Below, in pieces: positions 43,949-51,501 of a stretch of DNA of 64,000 nucleotides (within the stretch, counting starts at the first letter, position 1; each line of letters starts with the position of its first letter). A program made the position numbers and the translations under genes. Source of the stretch: Labilibaculum sp. GTDB taxonomy: Bacteria; Bacteroidota; Bacteroidia; Bacteroidales; Marinifilaceae. The notes below the pieces were generated by a model. That model was not told the DNA's origin. It saw only the letters and a list, made by a program, of their open reading frames with translations, and ran no database searches. The stretch covers positions 2,790,001 to 2,854,000 of the forward strand of contig NZ_OY761461.1 of assembly GCF_963664555.1 (NCBI RefSeq), in the 5' to 3' direction.

Positions 43949-44242
43949 ATGATCATCGTAAATGTAAAAATAAGACCTAAGGCCGGCTGTAAGCAGGATT
44001 TTATTAATGCATTCAATAATGTGGCCGAGCTGGTGAGACAAGAAGACGGATGTTTGGAGTACGAACTTCACCAAAAGCTGACTTCTGATTCGGAACTTTT
44101 TCTATTCGAACGATGGGAATCTAAACCAGCTCTCGACAAGCATTTAAATGCTGAGCACATGACTAAATACATCGCTGAAGTGAAAGGTTTTCTTGAAGCA
44201 AAAAACGAACTGAATATTTACGAAGCTGAGAAACTGAATTAA
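43949..44242 (+). CDS. Antibiotic biosynthesis monooxygenase-type (ABM) protein
   Basis: 97 residues, the whole length of a single ABM ferredoxin-like domain. IVNVKIRPKAGCKQDFINAF, ECD-like QEDGCLEYELHQ and FLFERWESKPALDKHL match the family's strand-helix pattern, including the E-R-W and H residues. Members act on quinone-like substrates or unknown small molecules. It stands alone, and its 3' side is followed by a copy of the thiD end. Confidence 0.85.
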   Translation: MIIVNVKIRPKAGCKQDFINAFNNVAELVRQEDGCLEYELHQKLTSDSELFLFERWESKPALDKHLNAEHMTKYIAEVKGFLEAKNELNIYEAEKLN

Positions 44243-44269
44243 AAAAACTGCATTTTCCTAAATTCTTAA

Positions 44270-44330
44270 AATTAATCCTGTAAAGAGAAATAATGCTCGT
44301 CTAAATAATCAGAAGCCAAACAACACAATA
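44270..44330. repeat. Copy of the thiD 3' end
   Basis: About 60 bases nearly identical to the thiD 3' end at 44925-44985. On the minus strand it reads codons for CLASDYLDEHYFSLQD then a stop, against CRLSSDYLDQHYSSLQDQF in the gene. It starts about 28 bp after the ABM stop codon and marks the far edge of an inserted segment. Confidence 0.8.
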
Positions 44331-44348
44331 AATGTAACAAATGCATGC

Positions 44349-44376
44349 CCGTCAGCGGTTCTTTTACCCTGACGGT
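44349..44376. repeat. Short inverted repeat
   Basis: CCGTCAG and CTGACGG are separated by about 13 bases. The sequence between 44243 and 44530 otherwise shows only this, the thiD copy and the element at 44411. Confidence 0.5.
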
Positions 44377-44410
44377 ACTTTCAATCAAAAAACACAACAA
44401 AACAAAAAAG

Positions 44411-44513
44411 TACCCCTCTGCCCTACGGACATCTTCCCTTAAAAAAAGGGAAAATCGTTCACAAACAGAATTTTCCCTTCTTGAGGGGAAGTGTCGACAG
44501 AAGAAGGTGGTGA
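44411..44513. repeat. Palindromic MITE-like element
   Basis: The left end (ACCCCTCTGCCCTACGGACA then TCTTCCCTT) and the reverse complement of the right end (ACCACCTTCTTCTGTCGACA then CTTCCCCTC) are similar over about 38 bases, as imperfect terminal inverted repeats. No coding capacity. Similar short palindromic elements are scattered in many Bacteroidota genomes (from memory, not searched). Confidence 0.6.
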
Positions 44514-44634
44514 AAACGGTATTGCCCTAGCCTGTCAGGAATCTGCAACCACTGATGGGATAAAAAAAGCCTCTTCGCCCGATTTGGATCATTCGAAATG
44601 TTATTTAACAGCTTACTATTGAAAGTTTTCATAT

Positions 44635-44928
44635 TATAAAGGACTTACAGTGTGCACAAGGGTGGCATTTTCGAAACTCCGAGGCATGTGTGTGTTCCAA
44701 AAATGGGCATCTCGTTTGCCGGATAAGGCTTGCGTTGCATGAATATGGGCATCCACAAAAAAATATAGGTCTTTTATGTGACTAAAACCGGTATTTTCAA
44801 AACTCCGAAGGGCTTGTGCATCGCAATAATGGTCATCCACGAAAGTGAGAGGGCTTTGTGTTTTGCTAAAATTGGCATCCACGCAAGCAGATGCCCATTT
44901 ATATAAAGTAAAACGGCTGTTTTCAAAA
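44635..44928. repeat. Degenerate tandem array, exact 42-bp period, seven units
   Basis: Units start at 44635, 44677, 44719, 44761, 44803, 44845 and 44887, each 42 bp with no indels. The best-kept part is AATGGGCATCCACGAAA, with a GGGCTTGTG block upstream in several units. The last unit (ending TTTTCAAAA) contains the thiD stop codon. On the minus strand the period equals 14 codons, and an 82-codon open frame (44634-44882) shows a 14-residue pattern: VDAHIHATQAL, VDDHYCDAQALRSF, RDAHFWNTHMPRSF, ENTGFSHIKDL, ENATLVHT. Coding is uncertain. Confidence 0.8.
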
Positions 44929-45669
44929 TTGATCCTGCAAAGAGGAATAATGCTGGTCTAAATAATCAGAAGACAGGCGACACGAATTTAAAACCGATTC
45001 ATTTTCTCCCAAAAAACAGGAAACGGCCGTAGACAAAGTACAGCCGGTTCCGTGTTGATAGTCAAAATTCTTCCTCTTCTTTTCAAAATGATAAACCTCT
45101 TTCTTACAGATTAAAGCTTCCCTGATTTTAGCATCTGTAAAATGACCGCCTTTTAGTAAAATGGAAGTACACCACTCCCTGCTCTTCTCTTTTGCAATTT
45201 CGATTCCCTCCTCCAATGTATTGATCCTGCAATCGGCAAGCAATTCAAACTCATTTTTGTTGGGAGTAATCAGTTCGCATAAGGGAAACAATTCCCCTTT
45301 CAACAAATGCAATGCTGATGAATCGAAAAGAGCTTTTCCGCTGGTAGAGGCCAAAACCGGATCGAGAACCACATGTATTTTCGGAAAGTGTTTTAAACAA
45401 TTGCTGATCACCATCAGATTCTCCTTGCTGCAAACCGCTCCAATCTTAACCGTTCGAACAGGAAATGATTGAAACAAATTCTTTATTTGAGATTGCAGCA
45501 ATTCGTGATTTACAGGCTCCACAGCAAATACTTTTTCAAAATTTTGAACTGTAATTCCTGTTAGTGCCGAAAGTGCCCAATAACCCAAATCATGTGCCAC
45601 TTTACAATCTTGTTGTATGCCTGCTCCACCACTGCTATCCGAAGCTGCAATTGTTAAAAAGTATTCCAT
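44923..45669 (-). CDS. thiD: Hydroxymethylpyrimidine/phosphomethylpyrimidine kinase
   Basis: 248 residues, ribokinase-like fold. It phosphorylates HMP and HMP-P for thiamine synthesis. DSSGGAGIQQD at the N-terminus and the catalytic/anion-hole segment GTGCTLSTAVSCFLG are typical. Last gene of the TPP-controlled operon, 2 bp after thiC. The stop codon lies in the first unit of the 42-bp array, and a copy of the last 60 bases lies 655 bp away. Confidence 0.95.
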   Translation of the reverse strand: MEYFLTIAASDSSGGAGIQQDCKVAHDLGYWALSALTGITVQNFEKVFAVEPVNHELLQSQIKNLFQSFPVRTVKIGAVCSKENLMVISNCLKHFPKIHVVLDPVLASTSGKALFDSSALHLLKGELFPLCELITPNKNEFELLADCRINTLEEGIEIAKEKSREWCTSILLKGGHFTDAKIREALICKKEVYHFEKKRKNFDYQHGTGCTLSTAVSCFLGENESVLNSCRLSSDYLDQHYSSLQDQF

Positions 45670-45671
45670 AC

Positions 45672-46946
45672 TTACATGCTTTTATCATTTTTAACTGCGC
45701 ACAGGTTCCCGCACATGGTACAGTGATCCTCTTCACTGCTTTCCGATTCCATTTTCCGCTTTCTGGCCAATTCAGGATCGATACTATTTGTAAACATTGT
45801 CTCCCAATCCAGTTCGTAACGTGCTTTCGAAATTGTCAGATCCCGATCACGGGCACCTGCCACATTATTCACTAAATCGGCAGCATGTGCAGCAATCCGG
45901 CTTGCAATTACACCTTCCTTTACGTCTTTAGCATCGGGCAGGCACAAATGCTCGGCAGGCGTTACGTAACACAAAAAATCGGCACCGTGAATGGCTGCAA
46001 TCGTACCCCCAATTGCTCCCACAATGTGATCGTATCCGGGAGCCGAATCGGTAACCAAAGGCCCAAGCACGTAAAACGGTGCTTCGCGGCAAAGTCTTTT
46101 CATCAATTTCATATTGGCTTCAATCTGATCCAAAGGCATGTGGCCGGGACCTTCTACCATTACCTGCACACCTTTGTCTCTGGCGTGATCGACCAATTCC
46201 CCTAAAACCAGCAATTCTGCAACTTGTGCCTGATCGGTAGCATCAGCACCGGCTCCCGGACGCAAACCATCACCCAAACTAATGGTTACATCGTATTGTT
46301 TGCAAATATCCAAAACCCGGTCGTATTGTTCATACAATGGATTCTCCTTCCCGTTTTCTTTCATCCAGCGCTTCAGCAAAGCTCCTCCCCGGCTTACAAT
46401 GCCACACACTCGTTTATCATTCTCAAGAAAGGAAAGGGAAACTTTGGTAACGCCGCAGTGCAAGGTCATAAAATCAACCCCCATTTTTGCCTGAGTTTCA
46501 ATTTCACGAAACAGATCTTCCGGATCGAGTTCTTTAATCTCTTTTCCTTCGGCCAGCAAACGTGTAGCTACACCATAAATGGGTACAGTACCAACCATTA
46601 CAGAAGACTCCTTAAGTATTCGTTGAAGAATAATATGCAGATCGCCGCCCGTTGATAAATCCATAATTGCATCGGCACCATATTGAACAGCTACTTTCAT
46701 TTTTTCCAGTTCCTCTTCAAAATGGCAATGCTTCTCGGATGTGCCCATGTTAGCATTTACCTTAGTTCGCAAACCATTCCCTATTGCTACAGCCGGAAAG
46801 TCATGATTTTTGTTTTTGGGGATTACAATCCGCCCCTGTGCAATCTCATTTCGCAGCCATTCAACATCAACTCTTTCGTTTTTTGCAACGATATGCATTT
46901 CGGCTGTGACAATGCCTTCTTTGGCTTTTTCTATTTGTGTGTTCAT
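45672..46946 (-). CDS. thiC: Phosphomethylpyrimidine synthase
   Basis: 424 residues, the short form. It makes HMP-P from AIR with a [4Fe-4S] cluster and SAM. The C-terminal cluster motif is CTMCGNLC (C-x2-C-x3-C). IVIPKNKNHDFPAVAIG, GVDFMTLHCGV, SLGDGLRPG and VEGPGHMPLDQI are conserved blocks. It overlaps thiE by 4 bp and precedes thiD by 2 bp. Under the TPP riboswitch upstream of thi4. Confidence 0.96.
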   Translation of the reverse strand: MNTQIEKAKEGIVTAEMHIVAKNERVDVEWLRNEIAQGRIVIPKNKNHDFPAVAIGNGLRTKVNANMGTSEKHCHFEEELEKMKVAVQYGADAIMDLSTGGDLHIILQRILKESSVMVGTVPIYGVATRLLAEGKEIKELDPEDLFREIETQAKMGVDFMTLHCGVTKVSLSFLENDKRVCGIVSRGGALLKRWMKENGKENPLYEQYDRVLDICKQYDVTISLGDGLRPGAGADATDQAQVAELLVLGELVDHARDKGVQVMVEGPGHMPLDQIEANMKLMKRLCREAPFYVLGPLVTDSAPGYDHIVGAIGGTIAAIHGADFLCYVTPAEHLCLPDAKDVKEGVIASRIAAHAADLVNNVAGARDRDLTISKARYELDWETMFTNSIDPELARKRKMESESSEEDHCTMCGNLCAVKNDKSM

Positions 46947-47557
46947 TGTTTTGTGCTTATTAAATTAGTAAACTCTTGAATCCTTTGATCGAACTGATCT
47001 GTTTGCATAAAATGCCGCACCATGGCAATATTTTTAGCTCCGGCACTCAAAATAGTCTGAATATTTTCAGGGAAAATTCCACCAATGGCAACCACAGGAA
47101 CAGTAGCAATATCCAGCACCTGTTTCAGCTCTTTAACACCAACCGGCTGATCGGGTTTCGCTTTAGCATTGGTCGGATATATGGGGCCAAAGCCAATGTA
47201 ATCAGGCTTCTGAGCCAAAGCTTCCTTCACTTGCCAAATGGAATGCGTTGACAAACCAATTTTCATGTCTCCAACAATATTCCGGGCTTCTTCCATACTT
47301 ATATCATCTTGTCCGAGGTGCAGAAAATCAGCATCACAAATTGCTGCAATATCCGCACGGTCATTCATCACAAAACTGGTTTCACTTCCTCTTGTAATGG
47401 CTCTGATTTCTTTTCCTATTCGTATCAATTCTTTATCGGATAAAAATTTTTCGCGCAGCTGCAGCATCTTAACTCCTTGCTCAACGCACGATTCGGCAAT
47501 GGAACGATATGAAGAGTGAGGCTTTGTAATGATGATGTATAAACCAAAGTCCTTCAT
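46943..47557 (-). CDS. thiE: Thiamine-phosphate synthase
   Basis: 204 residues, TIM barrel. It joins HMP-PP and thiazole phosphate. FVMNDRADIA, HLGQDDISMEEA, GLSTHS and IGFGPIYPTNAK match ThiE signatures. It starts 1 bp after the true end of the thi4 frame, so the operon was built for close coupling. Active site and length look complete. Confidence 0.94.
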   Translation of the reverse strand: MKDFGLYIIITKPHSSYRSIAESCVEQGVKMLQLREKFLSDKELIRIGKEIRAITRGSETSFVMNDRADIAAICDADFLHLGQDDISMEEARNIVGDMKIGLSTHSIWQVKEALAQKPDYIGFGPIYPTNAKAKPDQPVGVKELKQVLDIATVPVVAIGGIFPENIQTILSAGAKNIAMVRHFMQTDQFDQRIQEFTNLISTKQ

Positions 47558-47558
47558 C

Positions 47559-48329
47559 TTATTTACTTAGGTTTTCAGCAATTAAACCCGCTAATTTTTC
47601 ACCGGAAAGAAGCATTCCTCCAAAGATAGGACCCATTCTAAAGCCACCGCTAACACCATTCGATGCCATACCCGACACATACAATCCAGGGTATACTTCT
47701 TTGGTGTTTTCTACAGTAGTTCGCTCAGCTTAATCTATCGACAAAGAGTATTCCCCCATCACTTTACCTGTTTTTGTGTTTAGCTTCACGTCGTTTTTAC
47801 GTTCCAAGGTGCTGACAATGTCACAATCGTGCCCCGTGCCATCAACTACGGCTTTTGCCATGATCACCAAAGGATCAACATGCAATCCTTCTCTGCGAAC
47901 AGGTGACCAATTTAAAACAACACCACACACCCTATCGTTTTGAAAAACAACATCTTCAATAGAAGAACAGTTGAAGATTTTTACGCCTGCCTGCGTAGCA
48001 TGGTATATTAATGCAGAGGTTGCATGCACAGAATCAAGCGTGTAATAATCTCCCTGATAGTTTGTATAGGAAATATTTAATTCGTCAAGAATATGCAGTG
48101 CATCTTTCTGAACTATTATCTCGTTAAACATCATGGCACCGCCCCACATGCCTCCGCCTGGAGCCAGTTTACTTTCATACAAAGCAACTTTAAAGCCTTT
48201 CTTTGCGAGATAATAGGATGCGATTAGTCCAGAAGGTCCACCTCCGACAATGGCCACATCAACCGATAAATTTTCTTTGAGTTTTTTAAAATAGGAATCG
48301 ACGATTCCTGCAGATACAATTTGCTCCAT
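47559..48329 (-). pseudogene. thi4: Thiazole synthase Thi4, interrupted by an in-frame stop
   Basis: FAD-dependent Thi4 that makes the thiazole of thiamine. The first 199 codons hold the dinucleotide-binding VDVAIVGGGPSGLIASYYLA and the variant loop EGLHVDPLVIM, where His replaces the suicidal Cys of yeast Thi4, so this is the sulfide-using type. After EYSLSID a TAA (47730-47732) occurs. The frame then continues unbroken with [33 protein letters not shown] and stops at 47559. Those last 56 codons are the conserved C-terminus. A nonsense mutation, a sequence error or readthrough are all possible. Confidence 0.85.
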
Positions 48330-48399
48330 TTTATTGTTTATTAAGTGTATATCATTAATAAACAGGGGCAGTCCTACTCCAAAAAAGCAGACTTTTCTT

Positions 48400-48476
48400 T
48401 ACTTTCCTACGCAGGCATTATCCTGATCAGGTAAAGGGTATGATCTCAGCCTTAAAGTTAGGCACCCCTAGTTTAT
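48400..48476 (-). promoter_or_regulatory. TPP riboswitch of the thi operon
   Basis: The minus strand carries GGGGTGCC, GGCTGAGATCATACCC, ACCTGATCAGGATAATGCC and GCGTAGGAAAG, the conserved blocks of the thiamine-pyrophosphate aptamer in the right order. It lies about 70 bp upstream of thi4. Confidence 0.95.
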
Positions 48477-48555
48477 ATAAATGCAAAAGTAAAATAAAAA
48501 ACCAGAATAGATTCTTCCCATTGGAATCTTTTACGGATTAATTCTCTGGAAGAAT

Positions 48556-48563
48556 TATCTTTG
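48556..48563 (+). promoter_or_regulatory. -7 promoter element for the nitroreductase gene
   Basis: TATCTTTG, 24 bp before the ATG at 48588. It overlaps the earlier possible start at 48561, so that start is rejected. Confidence 0.5.
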
Positions 48564-48587
48564 CTTACAAATATAAGCTTGCAAACA

Positions 48588-49415
48588 ATGTTAGATTTTA
48601 AAATAGAAGAAGATAAATGTATCGCGTGCAGTCTTTGTGCACAAGATTGTCCGGTTGGAATTATAGAGATGGCTCCAAAACCTGTGATCCGAAAAGAAAA
48701 AGAGAAGAATTGTTTGAAATGCCAGCACTGTTTAGCCATTTGTCCTACGGCAGCACTTTCAATATTAGGGAAAGAACCTGAAAATAGTGTTTTGGTAAGT
48801 GATGAAATCCCAAAGCCGGAAACAATCAGCAGATTGATGAAAACCAGACGCTCCATCCGAAAGTACAAAAAGGAAAACATTGATAAAAAATTAATTCAGG
48901 AACTTATTGAAACGGCTGCACATGCACCAACAGGACACAATGATAATGCTGTTTTAATATCCTTGATTGACAACAAAAATGATCTGGACTTGTTTCGATC
49001 AAAAGTGTACGATTCATTGAAAAATGCCAGAGAGACCGGTATGCTTGAGAAACGATTTCAATTTCTTCTTTCCTATCAAAAATTATGGGAAACCAAAGGT
49101 GTAGATGTGATTTTTAGGGATGCACCACACCTAATTATTGCTTCTGCCCCATCTGCTGATGCTTCACCAATGGCAGATTGCTTAATTTCATTGTGCTACT
49201 TCGAATTAATTGCCAATTCACACGGAATTGGCACACTTTGGAATGGAATGATAAAATGGGCCATTGATGACATAGATCCTGAATTGCGGATGTTTATCGG
49301 CATTCCAAAAGATCACACGATTGGTTATGTAATGATATTCGGCAAACCGGCAGTGAAATATGCCCGGGGAATTCAATCGGAAGGATTAAAAGTGAATCGC
49401 ATAAAATTTGAATAA
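48588..49415 (+). CDS. Ferredoxin-nitroreductase fusion protein
   Basis: 275 residues. The first 60 hold two [4Fe-4S] motifs (CIACSLCAQDC and CLKCQHCLAIC), followed by a nitroreductase domain (MKTRRSIRKYKKENIDKKLI, AHAPTGHNDNA, HGIGTLWNG). The flavin-binding R-S-I-R-x-Y is clear. Such fusions in anaerobes reduce nitro compounds or other flavin substrates with ferredoxin-level electrons. Monocistronic by layout; divergent from the thi operon. Confidence 0.9.
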   Translation: MLDFKIEEDKCIACSLCAQDCPVGIIEMAPKPVIRKEKEKNCLKCQHCLAICPTAALSILGKEPENSVLVSDEIPKPETISRLMKTRRSIRKYKKENIDKKLIQELIETAAHAPTGHNDNAVLISLIDNKNDLDLFRSKVYDSLKNARETGMLEKRFQFLLSYQKLWETKGVDVIFRDAPHLIIASAPSADASPMADCLISLCYFELIANSHGIGTLWNGMIKWAIDDIDPELRMFIGIPKDHTIGYVMIFGKPAVKYARGIQSEGLKVNRIKFE

Positions 49416-49500
49416 AAAGAAGTCTGTTTTTCACATCAGATTCTTACAATAGATTAATTCTATTAACATTTTATTAAAACAATTTTATTTAGTTCCTACT

Positions 49501-49508
49501 TATTTTTG
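49501..49508 (+). promoter_or_regulatory. -7 promoter element upstream of the short ORF and flavoprotein
   Basis: TATTTTTG, matching TAnnTTTG, 69 bp before the short ORF at 49578. Confidence 0.4.
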
Positions 49509-49577
49509 TACTTCAATTTGTGCGGATAAATCGATTTTTCACAAATCTGAAATCATAAAAACAATAAAACTCAAAAA

Positions 49578-49700
49578 ATGAAACGTCCATGCCAAAGTGA
49601 TTTTAACACACAGGGAGATGATTATCTCAGAATGGTAAGTTCTCCCGAAACAAGTTCGGGACAGGCTATATGGCAAAATCTTAAAATTATAATCATATGA
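49578..49700 (+). CDS. Short ORF (40 codons) overlapping the flavoprotein start
   Basis: Opens MKRPCQSDFNTQGDD and ends ...NLKIIII-type residues with its TGA inside the ATGA of the next gene, so it could be translationally coupled. Its middle contains the dispersed CCCGAA palindrome, coding VSSPETSSGQ. No family seen. It may be a leader peptide, a decayed gene or chance. Confidence 0.3.
   Translation: MKRPCQSDFNTQGDDYLRMVSSPETSSGQAIWQNLKIIII
49636..49678. repeat. Dispersed 43-bp palindromic repeat, copy B
   Basis: TCCCGAAACAAGTTCGGGA with GTTC and CAGGCTAT flanks, a near-identical reverse complement of the copy at 34863-34905. It lies just before the flavoprotein start codon. Confidence 0.7.
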
Positions 49701-50332
49701 AGGTAGTCGCATTTAACGGAAGTCCTAAAAAAGAAGGAAACACTTACCATGCCCTTAAATTAGTAACAGAACAGTTGGAGATGCAAGGTATTGAAACTGA
49801 AATTGTTCACATTGGCAATAAAGGAGTAAAAGGTTGTACTGCCTGCGGTCAATGTGCCAAAAACAAAGATGAAAAATGTGTACTAAAAGGAGATGATGTA
49901 AACATTTGGATTCAAAAGATGAAAGAAGCCGATGGCATTTTGCTTGGCTCACCAGTTCATTATGCCTCTTTGGGAGCAAATATGAAATCGTTTTTAGACC
50001 GGGCATTCTATGTGAGTGGTGCAAACGGCAACTTGTTTCGGCACAAAGTTGGTGCTTCGGTTGTTGCGGTTCGTCGTTCGGGAGGATTGCCAACCTTTAA
50101 CGAACTGAACAATTATCTCAACTATTCAGAAATGATGATCCCGACATCGAATTATTGGAATGTAATTCACGGAACGACTCCAGGTGAAGTTTTGCAAGAT
50201 GAAGAAGGTGTTCAGATCATGAGAATTTTGGGCAAAAATATGGCCTACCTATTGCAATTAATTGATCAGGGAAAAGATAAGGTAGAAGCTCCGGCACAAG
50301 AGAAGAAAATATACACCAACTTTATCCGATAA
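49697..50332 (+). CDS. Iron-sulfur flavoprotein (flavodoxin-like oxidoreductase)
   Basis: 211 residues. The FMN-phosphate loop is AFNGSPKKEGNTYHAL. The compact Cys motif CTACGQCAKNKDEKC (C-x2-C-x2-C-x7-C) is that of Isf-type iron-sulfur flavoproteins of strict anaerobes. The family reduces oxygen, peroxide or unknown substrates using ferredoxin. GSPVHYASLGANMKSFLDRAF is the usual dimer/FMN segment. Confidence 0.9.
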   Translation: MKVVAFNGSPKKEGNTYHALKLVTEQLEMQGIETEIVHIGNKGVKGCTACGQCAKNKDEKCVLKGDDVNIWIQKMKEADGILLGSPVHYASLGANMKSFLDRAFYVSGANGNLFRHKVGASVVAVRRSGGLPTFNELNNYLNYSEMMIPTSNYWNVIHGTTPGEVLQDEEGVQIMRILGKNMAYLLQLIDQGKDKVEAPAQEKKIYTNFIR

Positions 50333-50636
50333 TCGGGTACAAAATATATAAAGCCATTCTTCTTGCAACAGAATAATGGCTTTTCTTTTTGCTCAAATAA
50401 TTATCTAATTCCCTGTTTTGTCTTTTTTTCCATTTCTGTTCCCTTGTATGTGCAAGTTCAAGAGTTGTGAGCAACATCTGGAAGAAATAAAATTATTGCC
50501 TCAATCATGCTTTTTGATTTGGAAGGTGCATGCATTGTCATCACATTGAGGAAAAATAAGCAGCCAGAACACTGCAGATTTTTTAAAACTATTGACTTTT
50601 TTTGAACAAATCAAACTTTTCAATGGCCTACTCCGG
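50333..50636. other. Gap holding one terminator
   Basis: 304 bases between the convergent flavoprotein and LytTR genes. Apart from the hairpin at 50350-50383 I see no gene, repeat or other signal. Confidence 0.5.
50350..50383 (+). terminator. Terminator after the flavoprotein
   Basis: AAAGCCATT and AATGGCTTT form a stem with an imperfect upper part, followed by TCTTTTTG. Confidence 0.75.
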
Positions 50637-51407
50637 CTATTGATTTAACCATTTCTTAAATTCGGCACATCGATCCTGACTAACCACAGCATCAATACAC
50701 TCCGGATGATTGGGTTTGAGATTTAATTTTATTCTGTTTTTTGAATAGTAGTGCATATCTTCAATGGCCTGATAACTAACGATAAATTTGCGGTTAATCC
50801 GGAAAAAACGCTTCGGATTCAATTTGCTTTCCAAAGATGTCAGCGTGCCATCAAAAAGATAACGGTTCCCATCCAATCCAAATAGATAAAGAGCCTTACC
50901 GTCTGCCATAAAGTAGGCCACTTTTTCAACTTCCAATGAACTGAGTCTGTCACCGCGGCTCACCATGAATCGTTCCTGATATTGATCACCAGTCATTAAG
51001 CTGTTTAAAGATTTCTGAAGAGCCCTAAAATCAAGAGATTCTTTCTCCTGAAACATTGTCTCGAACTTACTAACAGCAGCTTCCACATCTTCAGAGTCCA
51101 TTGGTTTTAGTATATAATCAACACTGCATTGTTTAAATGCCTGTATCGCATATTGATCGTATGCAGTTGTAAAAATAACAGGTGTGGTAATTTCCAACCG
51201 ATCGAAGATCTCAAAACTGTTGCCATCTCCCAAGTGGATATCCATAAAAATCAAATCAAGCTTATTCCCGGACAGATACTGTACGGCCTGCTCAACATTT
51301 TCCAGATGTGCTTTAATTTCAACTTTATCAGGACGTATATCCAGCAGCATTTTTTCCAGTTCCCGCGCCGCCAAACGTTCATCTTCAACAATAGCTATTC
51401 TAATCAT
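50637..51407 (-). CDS. LytTR-family response regulator
   Basis: 256 residues. Receiver domain 1-120 with phospho-Asp56 (LIFMDIHLGDG) and acidic pair (VEDE). The LytTR DNA-binding domain (about 150-256) has VEKVAYFMADGKALYLF and FFRINRKFIVSYQAIEDM. It probably pairs with the LytS-like kinase at 59200, since the intervening genes (SusCD, protease) separate only this locus. Regulates nearby transport, by position. Confidence 0.9.
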   Translation of the reverse strand: MIRIAIVEDERLAARELEKMLLDIRPDKVEIKAHLENVEQAVQYLSGNKLDLIFMDIHLGDGNSFEIFDRLEITTPVIFTTAYDQYAIQAFKQCSVDYILKPMDSEDVEAAVSKFETMFQEKESLDFRALQKSLNSLMTGDQYQERFMVSRGDRLSSLEVEKVAYFMADGKALYLFGLDGNRYLFDGTLTSLESKLNPKRFFRINRKFIVSYQAIEDMHYYSKNRIKLNLKPNHPECIDAVVSQDRCAEFKKWLNQ

Positions 51408-51501
51408 TTCTGTCTTATTTTTACCCGACCAAATTACAAAAGAAAAGGGGCAATCCGTACTGGAAAACCCCTAATTTCAATTTATTGATATGCTAATTAA
51501 C

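Noticed and set aside
44345..44530. Small gene between the ABM gene and the array
   Set aside because: The frame spans the MITE-like palindromic element, with no conserved protein features.
44635..44928. CRISPR-like periodic array
   Set aside because: Units diverge over their whole length instead of alternating identical repeats with unique spacers, and no cas gene is near.
46224..46655. 143-codon frame opposite thiC
   Set aside because: A shadow of thiC, which is conserved and in an operon.
48473..48880. Minus-strand frame opposite the nitroreductase 5' end
   Set aside because: It overlaps the ferredoxin-motif coding region and the TPP riboswitch edge; clear shadow.
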